A DNA stretch of 64,000 nt from Cytobacillus oceanisediminis (GCF_007830235.1 NZ_VLKI01000005.1:186001-250000), one strand, 5' to 3'; counted from the first letter of the stretch, positions 18,598 through 28,492 are shown. Made by a program: numbers and translations. Notes: generated by a model from the sequence alone, not told the origin.

Positions 18598-19242
18598 ATG
18601 AATTTTATTAAAAAAAATATCAGCGCGATGCATTTGGATGTTTTAAAAGAAATCGGCAATATTGGTGCAGGCCATGCAGCGACGGCTCTTTCTACTTTGC
18701 TGAATAAAAAAATAGATATGACTATTCCCGATGTCCGGGTCGTTTCCTTTGAGGAAATGATGGATATGGCTGGGGGTTCGGAGAATGTAGTGGCCGGGGT
18801 GTTTCTGAGAATTGAAGGAGATGCGCCGGGCAGCATGTTCTTTGTCCTGCCGCTAAAGCAGGCAGAAACTTTTATTCGTGCTTTGCCTGGATGCATTGTT
18901 TTTAAAGCAGAAGAAACACCGTACAGTGAACTAGCTTTATCTGCCCTGCAAGAGCTCGGGAATATCCTTTCAGGTTCATATTTATCTTCTTTATCAGATT
19001 TCACAAATTTGTCACTTTTTCCATCTGTGCCCATGCTTAGCATTGATATGGCAGGAGCGATTATTGGCACGGGTTTGCTGGAAATTTCCCAAGTAAGCGA
19101 TTATGCCATCGTGATCGATACGGCCTTGAACGAAGAAAGCCAATCTGACGGGGATTCCGTTAAAGGCCATTTCTTCCTGCTTCCGGACCCTGAGTCCTTT
19201 CAAATCATTTTTAAAGCATTGGGAGTTCTGGATCATGGATAA
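18598..19242 (+). CDS. cheC: CheY-P phosphatase CheC
   Basis: CheC dephosphorylates CheY-P weakly and binds CheD, forming the adaptation loop of Bacillus chemotaxis. The 214-aa protein shows two active-site helices ([20 protein letters not shown] and [17 protein letters not shown]), each with the E-x2-N pattern. I use ATG 18598 after AGAAGGA (18584-18590), one base past the cheW stop; the frame is open back to 18559 within cheW. It overlaps cheD by 8 bp. Confidence 0.94.
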   Translation: MNFIKKNISAMHLDVLKEIGNIGAGHAATALSTLLNKKIDMTIPDVRVVSFEEMMDMAGGSENVVAGVFLRIEGDAPGSMFFVLPLKQAETFIRALPGCIVFKAEETPYSELALSALQELGNILSGSYLSSLSDFTNLSLFPSVPMLSIDMAGAIIGTGLLEISQVSDYAIVIDTALNEESQSDGDSVKGHFFLLPDPESFQIIFKALGVLDHG

Positions 19243-19732
19243 GCTGCTTGAAACCGTAAAAGTTGGTATAGCTGATATGAATATCGTTAAAACGCCGAAT
19301 TTAATCAGGACATCAGGATTAGGATCATGTGTAGGGGTTGTCGTATTTGATCTTAGCTTCGGGATTGCTGGGCTTGCCCATGTGATGCTCCCTGATTCAT
19401 CTCTTGCTAAAGGAGCTGCCTTTAACTCAGCTAAATATGCGGATACAGCAATCAGGGAACTCGTCAGCTGCATGTCGAAGAACGGCGCGAGGTCTTCCTG
19501 TTTAAAAGCAAAGATTGCTGGTGGAGCCCAGATGTTCCAGTTTTCTTCCGGCAGTGATTTAATGAGGATCGGGCCCAGAAACGTGGAAGCTGTAAAAAAG
19601 GAGCTGGCCATTTTGAAAATTGCCATTTTAGCAGAAGATGTAGGCGGAAACAGCGGGAGAACCATTGAGTTTAACCCGAAAACAGGCAAATTAAATATCA
19701 GGACTGTCAATAAAGGTGAATTCGTGATTTAA
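19235..19732 (+). CDS. cheD: Chemoreceptor glutamine deamidase CheD
   Basis: CheD deamidates receptor glutamines and binds CheC. The 165-aa protein has the catalytic Cys in GLGSCVGVV, His in GLAHVMLPD and the conserved GGAQMF. The start overlaps the cheC end, implying coupling. It is the last gene of the fla/che run before a terminator at 19767. Confidence 0.95.
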   Translation: MDKLLETVKVGIADMNIVKTPNLIRTSGLGSCVGVVVFDLSFGIAGLAHVMLPDSSLAKGAAFNSAKYADTAIRELVSCMSKNGARSSCLKAKIAGGAQMFQFSSGSDLMRIGPRNVEAVKKELAILKIAILAEDVGGNSGRTIEFNPKTGKLNIRTVNKGEFVI

Positions 19733-19766
19733 GGGTTGCCGAAGTCCTCTTTATAGGTTACCTAAT

Positions 19767-19807
19767 TACATCAGCTTTTAATCCATATAAGCTGATGTAC
19801 TTTTATT
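19767..19807 (+). terminator. Terminator between cheD and sigD
   Basis: A perfect 11-bp stem, TACATCAGCTT (19767-19777) with AAGCTGATGTA (19789-19799), is followed by CTTTTATT. It should end or reduce transcription from the fla/che operon before sigD. Confidence 0.8.
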
Positions 19808-19877
19808 AGTCTATCCGCTCCTGGTAAATGCCTCTCTCGATCCCCTTATTTATAAGCTGGAGACAGCCTAAATTTAA

Positions 19878-19906
19878 TATTAATAGAGGAAATATTTTGA
19901 TATAAT
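19878..19906 (+). promoter_or_regulatory. Possible sigma-A promoter for sigD
   Basis: TATAAT at 19901-19906 lies 43 bp before the sigD start, in an AT-rich stretch after the terminator. The -35 is poor (TATTAA at 19878-19883, 17-bp spacer). No sigma-D type promoter (TAAA, GCCGATAA) was seen here. Confidence 0.4.
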
Positions 19907-19948
19907 AGCGATAATTAATAGAAATGGAAACGTTTGAGGAGGATGGCC

Positions 19949-20710
19949 ATGGCAGAGCTAACGATTGAAGAAAATACATACTGGGCTAAATGGGTCGATT
20001 CTCGTGATGCTCAAGCGGGGAACTTTCTTGTAAAGAGATATATGCCTCTCGTAAGCTATCATGTGCAGCGAATATCAGTGAATCTTCCTAAAAGTGTTTC
20101 AAGAGATGATATTCGAAGCCTTGGTATGATGGGCTTATACGATGCTCTGGAAAAATTTGATCCTAAGAGAGATTTAAAGTTTGATACCTACGCTTCCTTT
20201 CGTATTCGGGGTGCGATTTTAGACGGATTAAGAAAAGAAGATTGGCTGCCCAGAAGTACAAGGGAGAAAGCCAAGAAAATTGAAGCAGCTATAGAAAGGC
20301 TGGAACAGCGGCTGATGCGATATGCCACTGCAGAGGAAGTTGCAAACGAGGTTCAGATGGGGGAAGAAGAAGTCTACTCTGTTATGAATGAACATTTTTA
20401 TGCAAACGTATTATCAATCGATGAACAGCCTGGCGATTCTGAGGATAAAGAAGGCGGTTCATTTGCCATAAAGGATGATAAAGCGGTTATTCCGGAAGAG
20501 AAGGTTTTGAAAAACGAGATACTGGAAGAAATGGCCGAAAGAATTTCGCAATTGAATGAAAAAGAGCAGCTGGTAATCAGCTTATTTTACAAGGAAGAAT
20601 TAACTTTAACGGAAATCGGCGAAGTGATGGGATTGTCAACTTCGCGAATATCCCAGATTCATTCCAAAGCTATTTTTAAGCTCAGACAGTCGCTGGAGAA
20701 GGTTTTATAA
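19949..20710 (+). CDS. sigD: Flagellar/motility sigma factor SigD (FliA family)
   Basis: SigD directs transcription of flagellin, stator, autolysin and receptor genes. The 253-aa protein has sigma region 2 (DDIRSLGMMGLYDALEKFDP, FDTYASFRIRGAILDGLR), region 3 and region 4 (LNEKEQLVISLFYKEELTL, STSRISQIHSKAIFKLRQ). GAGGAGG (19936-19942) is 6 nt before ATG 19949, which I choose over ATG 19943 (too close) and TTG 19934. Unlike B. subtilis, a terminator and about 200 bp separate it from cheD. Confidence 0.96.
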   Translation: MAELTIEENTYWAKWVDSRDAQAGNFLVKRYMPLVSYHVQRISVNLPKSVSRDDIRSLGMMGLYDALEKFDPKRDLKFDTYASFRIRGAILDGLRKEDWLPRSTREKAKKIEAAIERLEQRLMRYATAEEVANEVQMGEEEVYSVMNEHFYANVLSIDEQPGDSEDKEGGSFAIKDDKAVIPEEKVLKNEILEEMAERISQLNEKEQLVISLFYKEELTLTEIGEVMGLSTSRISQIHSKAIFKLRQSLEKVL

Positions 20711-20751
20711 AAACTCTGCCAAGCCGCTATCTGCAGAAAGAAGGAATCAGT

Positions 20752-22148
20752 ATGGAACTTCAGTTTCAGATTTTAGTTGATGGAAATCGCTTATCTGCCA
20801 TGCTGCAGCCCTTAGACTGCAATGAAATAAAAGGGACCATTTCATCAGGAATTATAAATTCGCTTCTTGCCAGGGAGAAGATAACCTTGGAATTAATGAG
20901 GAAGCAATAAAAAGGATATGCCAAGACCCCCTTCCGGTGCAGGATCCTATCCTCATCGCTGAAGGGGTTAATGCAGAAAACGGCAGTGATGCGTATTTAC
21001 TGAATGAAGTCCGCTATGAGAAAAAAACAAAAAGAGAAAAGTTTAACTTCAGAGATGTCCTTCATATTCCTTCTGTACAAAGAGGACAGATTTTAGCGTC
21101 CATTATTCCCCCAACACCTGGCACACCCGGAAAGGATATTTTTGGTAATTCCATCCCTGCAAAGAATGGCAAGCCATTAAGAGTTAAGCCAGGTAAAAAT
21201 GTTATTTTAAATGGTGAGAGATTTTACTCTTTAATGGATGGCCAGGTAAGTTTCACCTCAAATTGCATTTCTGTGAATCCGGTTTTTGAGGTAAAAGGAG
21301 ACTTTAACTTAAAAACAGGGAATATAGATTTTGTCGGAAATGTTTTAATTAGAGGAAATGTCCCAGCGGGTTATGAGATCAAAGCTGGCGGGGATATTAT
21401 CGTTTTTGGCCTTGTGGAAGGTTCCGTTCTGAAGGCAGACGGAAATATAATTGTTTCCGGAGGAATTTCCGGCAGCCATAAGGGATCAGTTACAGCGGGA
21501 GGGAATGTTCAGGCAGCTTATCTTAACCAGGCAAGAATCAAAGCTGAACAGGATATTGTAATAAGAAAGTTTGTACTTCATAGCCAGCTGCATGCCGGAG
21601 GAGCAATCCGCTGCAGCCAAGCAATGGTGATTGGAGGAGAGCTTGTGTCCGGGACCGATATCGAAATTAAAGAATCCGGGAATCATTTATTCACTAAAAC
21701 AGAGCTTCATGCCGGAATGGATACTGCTTTGGCAGAAAAGGAAAAAGCGCTTATGAATGAATATCTCATGCTGCGCAATAACCATACAAAACTGGAAAGC
21801 ATTGAGAAAAAGCTTTTGGAAATGGGCAGGCTGACAGGAAGACTGACAGAGGAGCAAAAATCGATCATCCTCAAACAGCGAACGACCAAGGCCCATATAC
21901 AAAGTGAACTAAAAAAAATGACTGAAAAGCTTGAAGCCCTTGAAAGGGAGAAAGAAGAAAAAATGTGCGCCTCTGTAATGATTCATGAGAACGTCTTTCC
22001 CAATACAGCTTTACATTTTGGAAAATACTCAAAGGTGATCCATCAAAGAAACAGATGTGTAAGATTCTATTTCTCAAAGGGTGAGATTTGGTTTGACCCC
22101 CTGGGCAAGGAGAAGTCTGAGCTTAATAAAGGAAGTGGCTGGACATGA
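20752..22148 (+). pseudogene. FapA-like (DUF342) gene with an apparent frameshift
   Basis: Bacillaceae often carry a FapA-family gene between sigD and swrB. Here ATG 20752 (after GAAAGAAGGA) opens a 52-codon frame ending at TAA 20908. The continuation is in another frame: from about 20883 it reads NLGINEEAIKRICQDPLP and runs without a stop to 22148. One base is missing near 20876-20882 (GAGAAG; one more A would restore the frame). The downstream part has the FapA polymer-like region (PTPGTPGKDIFGN, then VKAGGDI-type beta repeats) and a coiled coil at about 21725-21960. The rest being open suggests a recent mutation or a sequence error. Function of the family is unclear. Confidence 0.75.
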
Positions 22149-22444
22149 GCTTGAAATCAGGTTGCACTTCCGAGAACCATTGAAGCCGGCAAGATTCAGG
22201 AACAACTCCAGCAAAGAGGCCAGGCGATGGGCGAGATTGCGGCTGAAAAAACTCGCAAGGATGAAGTAAAGAACCGCCACACTGTAATAAAACAGGAACA
22301 AAAACAAAACGTGAGCCTCGCTAAAGAAGAAAAAAACAATCACAAAGGCCGGGACGAACCTGACCAAAAAGAAAAACGAAAAAAGACAGCAGTAGAGAAC
22401 AAAGCCACCCTTTTAAAGGGAAGGTTATTGATTACAGCGGATAG
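22145..22444 (+). pseudogene. Small conserved-looking gene with two compensating frameshifts
   Basis: ATG 22145 overlaps the fapA stop (ATGA) and has a well spaced AAAGGAAG (22128-22135), but its frame stops after 12 codons. A neighbouring frame from about 22157 reads QVALPRTIEAGKIQEQLQQR, GQAMGEIAAEKTRKD and on, with no usable start. Near the end, a shift back to the first frame gives SHPFKGKVIDYSG and TAG 22442. One extra A near 22154-22156 and one missing A in the A-runs at 22363-22410 would explain it. The predicted intact product is about 99 aa, basic and coiled. I do not know its function; similarity to small proteins at this locus in other Bacillaceae is from memory. Confidence 0.5.
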
Positions 22445-22453
22445 AGGGATCGT

Positions 22454-23059
22454 ATGACTGCTTTTCTGTTAGCGTTAAGCCTGTTATTGAATATCATTGC
22501 ACTTTTGGCATTCACCCTGCTGTTTCTCCGGCAAAACAAGCTAATGGAAACAGAGAAAAAACAGGAGAAAATGTTTAATGAAATGGAAGAGGTCATTTCC
22601 ACTTACCTCGTGCAGATGAAGGAAGAAAACGATGATTTTATTAATAGGGTTTCACAGCTTAAAATAAATGCATTGCGTTTAAAAGATGAATCGAAAGAGA
22701 AACTCGCTAAAACTCAAGAAAATATGGAAGAAAGTGAAAAGCCTAACCGCCTTGCAAAGGCATCAGCCTACCAGGCAGTGAGAGCTTATAAAAAAAATAC
22801 GCAGCCCGATAGTCAAGCAGATGAAAAAATGGAATTAAAGGCTGAATCTGATTCTGGTTCTGTAAATGAAGCATCTGCATTGAAAGTGGAAAAGCAGAGA
22901 GAATCTGAAGGCCAAAAACACCATGCGCCATCTCTTCTTGATAACGTTCTTTTATTGAGAAAGCAGGGGCTGACGGAGGACGAAATTGCCAAAACATTAG
23001 GCAAAGGCAGAACGGAAGTTGCATTAATGCTTAAATTTCGCCAAAATCAGCAAGAATAG
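22454..23059 (+). CDS. swrB: Swarming motility protein SwrB-like
   Basis: SwrB in B. subtilis promotes FliP-dependent maturation of the export apparatus and sigma-D activity. The 201-aa product has one N-terminal membrane helix (LLALSLLLNIIALLAFTLLF), a charged coiled coil (about residues 30-90), a variable linker and a C-terminal helix-turn-helix-like segment (LLRKQGLTEDEIAKTLGKGRTEVAL). Position between fapA and rpsB matches swrB. Similarity in this family is low, so the call relies partly on context. Confidence 0.8.
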   Translation: MTAFLLALSLLLNIIALLAFTLLFLRQNKLMETEKKQEKMFNEMEEVISTYLVQMKEENDDFINRVSQLKINALRLKDESKEKLAKTQENMEESEKPNRLAKASAYQAVRAYKKNTQPDSQADEKMELKAESDSGSVNEASALKVEKQRESEGQKHHAPSLLDNVLLLRKQGLTEDEIAKTLGKGRTEVALMLKFRQNQQE

Positions 23060-23060
23060 C

Positions 23061-23089
23061 TTGATTGTCAAAAACACTTGTGCTATATT
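23061..23089 (+). promoter_or_regulatory. Promoter of rpsB
   Basis: TTGATT (23061-23066), a 17-bp spacer and TATATT (23084-23089) with an extended TGC just before the -10. It begins at the end of swrB and would give a leader of about 110 nt before rpsB. Confidence 0.65.
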
Positions 23090-23095
23090 AACAAA

Positions 23096-23908
<813 letters not shown>

Positions 23909-23911
23909 TAG

Positions 23912-23950
23912 AAAAGCGGAAGCCCCTAGTGGCGCTGGAGCTGTACAGCT
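23912..23950 (-). repeat. Minimal inverted-orientation copy (F) of the long-hairpin repeat
   Basis: Reads AAAAGCGGAAGC...GGCGCTGGAGCTG on the plus strand, which is the reverse complement of the two ends of the repeat (CAGCTCCAGCGCC and GCGCTTTTCT-like end) with the interior missing. It lies just after the rpsB stop. It is the only copy in this orientation. Confidence 0.55.
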
Positions 23951-23976
23951 CCAGAGTGCTTTTTCTTGATTTAAAG

Positions 23977-24014
23977 AAGGTGATAAGAGGGAGCACCCTT
24001 TATCACCTTTTTTT
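23977..24014 (+). terminator. Terminator after rpsB
   Basis: AAGGTGATAA (23977-23986) pairs with TTATCACCTT (24000-24009) and is followed by a run of T. Confidence 0.85.
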
Positions 24015-24096
24015 AAAGAAAAGGCTGAGTTTAGTTTTCCATACAGCAATAAATGGTAAAGATATTATTACATAACTCATTAAGGAGGATCTTATA

Positions 24097-24978
24097 ATGG
24101 CAATTACTGCTCAAATGGTTAAAGAACTTCGTGAAAAAACAGGCGCAGGCATGATGGACTGCAAAAAAGCGCTTCAGGAAACTGAAGGGGATATGGAAAA
24201 AGCAATCGACTTCCTTCGTGAAAAAGGAATCGCTAAAGCTGCTAAAAAAGGTGACCGCATTGCTGCTGAAGGTCTTTCTTCAGTTAAAGTGGACGGCAAC
24301 GAAGCAGTTATCCTTGAAGTAAACTCTGAAACAGACTTCGTTGCTAAGAACGAAGGATTCCAAACTCTTGTAAAAGAATTAGCTGAGCATTTGCTTGCAA
24401 ACAAGCCAGCTTCTGTTGAAGAAGCAGCAGGCCAAACAATGGCTAACGGTGCTACTTTAGAGTCTCACATTAATACTGCAATCGCTAAAATCGGTGAAAA
24501 GCTTTCTCTTCGCCGTTTTGAAATCAAAACAAAAACTGACAGCGATGCTTTCGGTGCTTACTTGCACATGGGCGGACGCATTGGTGTGTTAACTGTTCTT
24601 GAAGGAACAACTGATGAAGAAGCAGCGAAAGATGTTGCCATGCACATTGCTGCCCTAAACCCTAAATATGTTTCCCGTGATGAAGTATCGCAGGAAGAAG
24701 TAGAGCGTGAGCGCCAGGTATTGACTCAGCAGGCTCTTAACGAAGGCAAGCCAGAAAACATCGTTGCTAAGATGGTTGAAGGACGTCTAGGCAAATATTT
24801 CGAAGATGTTTGCGTAAACGACCAAGCTTTTGTTAAAAACCCTGACCAAAAAGTTGGCAAATTCGTTGAATCAAAAGGCGGGAAAATCCGTGAGTTCGTT
24901 CGCTATGAAGTTGGAGAAGGCATCGAAAAGCGTGAAGACAATTTCGCTGAAGAAGTAATGAACCAGGTTAAAAAATAA
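24097..24978 (+). CDS. tsf: Elongation factor Ts
   Basis: EF-Ts exchanges GDP for GTP on EF-Tu. The 293-aa protein has the N-terminal UBA-like domain ([21 protein letters not shown]) and the core motif [11 protein letters not shown] that contacts EF-Tu. AAGGAGG (24081-24087) precedes ATG 24097. It follows rpsB as in nearly all bacteria, though here a terminator lies between, so it may rely on read-through or on a promoter in the AT-rich 80 bp upstream. Confidence 0.97.
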   Translation: MAITAQMVKELREKTGAGMMDCKKALQETEGDMEKAIDFLREKGIAKAAKKGDRIAAEGLSSVKVDGNEAVILEVNSETDFVAKNEGFQTLVKELAEHLLANKPASVEEAAGQTMANGATLESHINTAIAKIGEKLSLRRFEIKTKTDSDAFGAYLHMGGRIGVLTVLEGTTDEEAAKDVAMHIAALNPKYVSRDEVSQEEVERERQVLTQQALNEGKPENIVAKMVEGRLGKYFEDVCVNDQAFVKNPDQKVGKFVESKGGKIREFVRYEVGEGIEKREDNFAEEVMNQVKK

Positions 24979-25012
24979 TAGTAATTAAAAAACAGCGATA
25001 ACAGCTATGATT

Positions 25013-25040
25013 CAGGGAACACTTTGTGTTCCCTGTTTTT
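25013..25040 (+). terminator. Terminator after tsf
   Basis: CAGGGAACAC (25013-25022) pairs with GTGTTCCCTG (25026-25035) and is followed by TTTTT. Confidence 0.88.
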
Positions 25041-25059
25041 CAAGAAAAGATTAAATTAT

Positions 25060-25224
25060 TGTCTAGCCCGGTGCCTTTCAATGGCGCTTGCGCTTGATAA
25101 CTATCTAGTTCCAGTGCCTACCCCCTCGAGGTCACAAGCCAAGCCTCTCTGAAAGGCAAAGAACGCCTTCCCGTAAGGCTAGTCTTGTGCTTGTCGGGGG
25201 TGACCAAGGCGCTTGCGCTTTTCT
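25060..25224 (+). repeat. Long-hairpin intergenic repeat, copy B (full copy plus a minimal one)
   Basis: A short copy (25060-25097: TGTCTAGCCCGGTGCC ... GGCGCTTGCGCTT) sits directly before a full copy (25101-25224) with TACCCCCTCGAGGTCACAAG, CTTGTGCTTGTCGGGGGTGA and AAGGCGCTTGCGCTTTTCT. The two halves of the full copy pair (GTGCCT/AGGCGC, CCCCC/GGGGG, CACAAG/CTTGTG), so transcription would make one long imperfect hairpin just upstream of the pyrH ribosome site. Confidence 0.82.
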
Positions 25225-25246
25225 AATTCTACATATGGAGGTTCTT

Positions 25247-25972
25247 ATGAGCAGCCCTAAATACAAACGCGTGGTCTTAAAATTAAGTGGTGAAGCTTTA
25301 GCAGGAGAGCAAGGTTTCGGAATAAACCCTTCTGTAATTAAATCGATTGCTGTTCAGGTCAAGGATCTGGCTGAATTAGGTGTTGAGGTTGCCGTAGTGG
25401 TTGGCGGCGGAAATATCTGGCGCGGCAAAATCGGAGAGGAAATGGGGATGGACAGAGCAAATGCCGACTATATGGGAATGCTTGCTACTGTCATGAACTC
25501 CCTTGCATTACAGGATAGCCTGGAAAATATCGGGGTAGAAACAAGAGTTCAAACTTCTATTGAGATGAGACAGGTTGCTGAACCATATATCCGCAGAAGA
25601 GCGATCCGCCATCTTGAGAAAAAGCGGGTTGTGATCTTTGCTGCAGGAACCGGTAACCCTTACTTCTCAACTGATACAACAGCTGCATTAAGAGCGGCCG
25701 AAATTGAAGCAGAAGTGATTTTGATGGCTAAAAACAATGTGGATGGAGTCTACTCTGCAGACCCTCGCATTGACAAAAATGCCAAGAAATACGACGAGCT
25801 TTCCTATCTTGACGTATTGAAGGAAGGATTGGCTGTCATGGATTCTACAGCATCCTCTTTATGCATGGATAACAATATTCCGTTAATTGTATTTTCAATC
25901 ATGGAAGAAGGCAATATTAACCGCGCCGTATTGGGTGAAACAATTGGAACAATCGTTAGGGGGAAAAAATAA
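25247..25972 (+). CDS. pyrH: Uridylate kinase PyrH
   Basis: PyrH phosphorylates UMP to UDP and belongs to the amino-acid kinase fold. The 241-aa protein has [12 protein letters not shown] at the start, the GGGNIWRG loop, [17 protein letters not shown] and [25 protein letters not shown] (25236-25241) fixes ATG 25247; an open frame continues upstream through the repeat element but is not real. The stop shares a base with the frr start. Confidence 0.96.
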   Translation: MSSPKYKRVVLKLSGEALAGEQGFGINPSVIKSIAVQVKDLAELGVEVAVVVGGGNIWRGKIGEEMGMDRANADYMGMLATVMNSLALQDSLENIGVETRVQTSIEMRQVAEPYIRRRAIRHLEKKRVVIFAAGTGNPYFSTDTTAALRAAEIEAEVILMAKNNVDGVYSADPRIDKNAKKYDELSYLDVLKEGLAVMDSTASSLCMDNNIPLIVFSIMEEGNINRAVLGETIGTIVRGKK

Positions 25973-26529
25973 TGCCAAAACAAGTTATTGCAGATGCAAA
26001 AGAAAGAATGACAAAAGCAATTTCAGCTTACACTCGTGAGCTTGCAAGTATCCGTGCCGGTAAAGCAAATGCTTCATTGCTTGATCGAATCACTGTAGAT
26101 TACTATGGTGCTCCGACACCTGTTAACCAGCTTGCTGGAGTCTCTGTTCCTGAAGCACGTCTTTTAGTTATTACGCCATATGATAAATCAATTCTTGGCG
26201 AAATTGAGAAGGCGATCCTTAAATCTGATATTGGCTTGAATCCTTCCAATGACGGCAGTGTGATCAGGCTGGCTATCCCTCAGTTGACTGAAGAGCGCCG
26301 CAAAGAGCTTGTAAAGGTTGTTAAAAAGGAATCAGAAGAAGCTAAAGTGGCGATTCGCAACGTGCGCCGAGATGCCAATGATGATCTTAAAAAGCTTGAA
26401 AAAAATGGGGAAATCACAGAAGATGATCTTCGCGGATTCTCAGATGATATTCAAAAGCTTACTGATGAACATATTAGCAAGATTGATGCGATCACGAAGG
26501 ATAAAGAAAAAGAAATCCTTGATGTTTAA
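25972..26529 (+). CDS. frr: Ribosome recycling factor
   Basis: RRF, with EF-G, splits post-termination ribosomes. The 185-aa all-helical/beta two-domain protein has the conserved [31 protein letters not shown] and [13 protein letters not shown]. It starts at the last base of the pyrH stop, so the two genes are coupled. Confidence 0.97.
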   Translation: MPKQVIADAKERMTKAISAYTRELASIRAGKANASLLDRITVDYYGAPTPVNQLAGVSVPEARLLVITPYDKSILGEIEKAILKSDIGLNPSNDGSVIRLAIPQLTEERRKELVKVVKKESEEAKVAIRNVRRDANDDLKKLEKNGEITEDDLRGFSDDIQKLTDEHISKIDAITKDKEKEILDV

Positions 26530-26546
26530 TTCAGTTATATATGATG

Positions 26547-26576
26547 AACCCTCTATCAATAGGGGGTTTTTTTACA
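26547..26576 (+). terminator. Terminator after frr
   Basis: AACCCTCTA (26547-26555) pairs with TAGGGGGTT (26560-26568, one G-U), followed by T-rich sequence. Confidence 0.85.
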
Positions 26577-26725
26577 CTTTGGGAATATAAACTTTACATA
26601 ATGAAGCCGGGTTTTTTGAGATGGGGAATGGAACGGCACGCGAACCATTCATATGAGGTTTACCAGTCTATTCTTAATTTTGTTTTGAATACATACTCTT
26701 TTATAGAGATATATTTTTTTATTTT

Positions 26726-26734
26726 TGGTATGAT
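26726..26734 (+). promoter_or_regulatory. Possible extended -10 promoter for uppS
   Basis: TGG-TATGAT at 26726-26734 in an AT-rich stretch, with no good -35 at the right distance. The 372-bp gap between frr and uppS otherwise holds the frr terminator and repeat copy D; open frames in it lack ribosome sites. Confidence 0.35.
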
Positions 26735-26823
26735 ATTAGCATGCGGAAATAGGAAATATCATAATTTTACCAGTTAAAAATAATCTCTAAAAGATACAAT
26801 TAATCTTAATTAAGCAGGACAGA

Positions 26824-26854
26824 TGTCCAGCTTAGAGCGCACCTGCGCTTTTCT
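26824..26854 (+). repeat. Minimal copy (D) of the long-hairpin repeat
   Basis: TGTCCAGCTTAGAGCGC is joined by only four bases to GCGCTTTTCT. These are the two ends of the repeat seen in copies A to C with the interior absent. It lies 47 bp before uppS. Confidence 0.6.
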
Positions 26855-26901
26855 GATTTATCTTTTATCGGAGGATTAACCTATTTTAAAGGAGCAGTCA
26901 T

Positions 26902-27681
26902 ATGTTTGATAAAATGAAGTTATGGAAGTCCCAAAACAGTTCTTCCGATCTCCGAGAGAGAGTTGAAAAAATGAAGGAACTGCAAATTCCTGAACATGTC
27001 GCCATTATAATGGACGGGAACGGCAGATGGGCCAAAAAAAGAGCCCTGCCAAGAATTGCGGGCCACCATGAAGGTATGAAGGTTGTCCGGAAAATCACAA
27101 AGTTTGCCAATGAAATTGGTGTGAAAACCTTAACGTTATATGCTTTTTCTACGGAAAATTGGAAGAGGCCCAAAATGGAAGTTGATTTTCTTATGAAATT
27201 GCCTGAGGAATTTTTAGGGACTTTCCTTCCGGAGCTGGTCGAGGGAAATGTGCAGGTGAGGATGATTGGTTACATGGATCACTTGCCTTCCCATACCCGT
27301 AATGCAGTAGCAAGAGCGATGGAAGAGACAAAAAATAACACAGGGCTAGTATTAAACTTTGCGCTTAATTACGGCAGCAGGGCAGAAATACTTGAAGCAG
27401 TCAAACATGTCTTAAAAGATTGCAAAAGTGGTATAATGAATGAAAATGACTTAAACGAAGAAAAGTTTTCATCGTACCTAATGACAAAAGGGCTTCAAGA
27501 TCCCGATTTGTTAATTCGTACAAGCGGTGAAATCAGGCTTAGCAATTTTATGCTCTGGCAGCTCGCATACACTGAATTTTGGTTTACAGATGTTTTGTGG
27601 CCGGATTTTGATGAAGAGCAAATGCTGGAAGCGATTGAAGTATTCCAAAACCGCCAGCGGCGTTTTGGGGGAGTACAATAA
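26902..27681 (+). CDS. uppS: Undecaprenyl diphosphate synthase (isoprenyl transferase) UppS
   Basis: UppS makes C55 undecaprenyl diphosphate, the lipid carrier for cell-wall precursors. The 259-aa protein has catalytic D38 (HVAIIMDGNGRWA), GHHEGMKVV, the substrate-tunnel region and the C-terminal PDLLIRTSGEIRLSNFMLWQ signature. AAAGGAG (26889-26895) precedes ATG 26902. It leads the uppS-cdsA pair. Confidence 0.96.
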   Translation: MFDKMKLWKSQNSSSDLRERVEKMKELQIPEHVAIIMDGNGRWAKKRALPRIAGHHEGMKVVRKITKFANEIGVKTLTLYAFSTENWKRPKMEVDFLMKLPEEFLGTFLPELVEGNVQVRMIGYMDHLPSHTRNAVARAMEETKNNTGLVLNFALNYGSRAEILEAVKHVLKDCKSGIMNENDLNEEKFSSYLMTKGLQDPDLLIRTSGEIRLSNFMLWQLAYTEFWFTDVLWPDFDEEQMLEAIEVFQNRQRRFGGVQ

Positions 27682-27697
27682 AGGTGTTGAAAATTTA

Positions 27698-28492
27698 ATG
27701 AAGCAACGAGTTATCACAGCGATCATTTTTGGGGCGGTCCTGCTCCCGGTAATTATATATGGCGGAATGCCGATGATTATACTGGCATATTTGCTGGCGT
27801 CCATTGCGCTGTATGAATTATTAAGAATGAGGAAATTAAGTTTGTTCTCTATTCCGGGAATTATTTCTTTGTTTTTATTATGGGTTTTTCTTTTGCCTAA
27901 AGAATTCCAGCCGATCCTTGATGATTTCAATTATACTAAAATCGAGGTTGCCCTTTTTGGTGTTCTTTTATTTTTAACTTATACTGTTGCGACGAAAAAT
28001 AAGTTTACGTTTGATGATGTAGCCTTCTCCATCATGTCTACCCTATATGTAGGGATAGGGTTTTATTACTTTATGGAAACCCGGTTTGCAGCCGAAGGAT
28101 TGACTTATATCTTTTTTGCGCTGTTTCTCATTTGGGCAACAGATTCAGGGGCCTACTTTATAGGAAAGGCTATGGGCAAACGAAAGCTATGGCCTGAAAT
28201 AAGTCCTAACAAGACAGTGGAAGGCTCACTGGGAGGAGTGATTTGTGCTCTTGCCGTTGCGGCAGTGTTTATTATTTTCACAAATATAAACGAGTCCCTG
28301 ATCGGGCTTTTAATTATTACCGCAATACTATCTGTGTTTGGGCAAATAGGCGATCTGGTAGAGTCTGCTTTAAAGCGCCATTATAATGTAAAGGACTCTG
28401 GAAATATCCTGCCTGGCCACGGCGGTATCCTGGACCGCTTTGACAGCTTATTATTTGTATTGCCATTGCTCCACTTTTTTCACTTGCTGTAA
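27698..28492 (+). CDS. cdsA: Phosphatidate cytidylyltransferase CdsA
   Basis: CdsA makes CDP-diacylglycerol, the branch point of phospholipid synthesis. About 264 aa with eight or so membrane helices. The C-terminal family signature is clear: SPNKTVEGSLGGV, then FGQIGDLVESALKRHYNVKD and LPGHGGILDRFDSL. I start at ATG 27698 with AAAGGTG (27680-27686) at a slightly long spacing; the longer open frame overlaps uppS and begins with non-family sequence. Confidence 0.95.
   Translation: MKQRVITAIIFGAVLLPVIIYGGMPMIILAYLLASIALYELLRMRKLSLFSIPGIISLFLLWVFLLPKEFQPILDDFNYTKIEVALFGVLLFLTYTVATKNKFTFDDVAFSIMSTLYVGIGFYYFMETRFAAEGLTYIFFALFLIWATDSGAYFIGKAMGKRKLWPEISPNKTVEGSLGGVICALAVAAVFIIFTNINESLIGLLIITAILSVFGQIGDLVESALKRHYNVKDSGNILPGHGGILDRFDSLLFVLPLLHFFHLL

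Noticed and set aside
26541..26777. 78-codon open frame between frr and uppS
   Set aside because: It spans the frr terminator, lacks a ribosome site and is AT-rich with no recognisable pattern.
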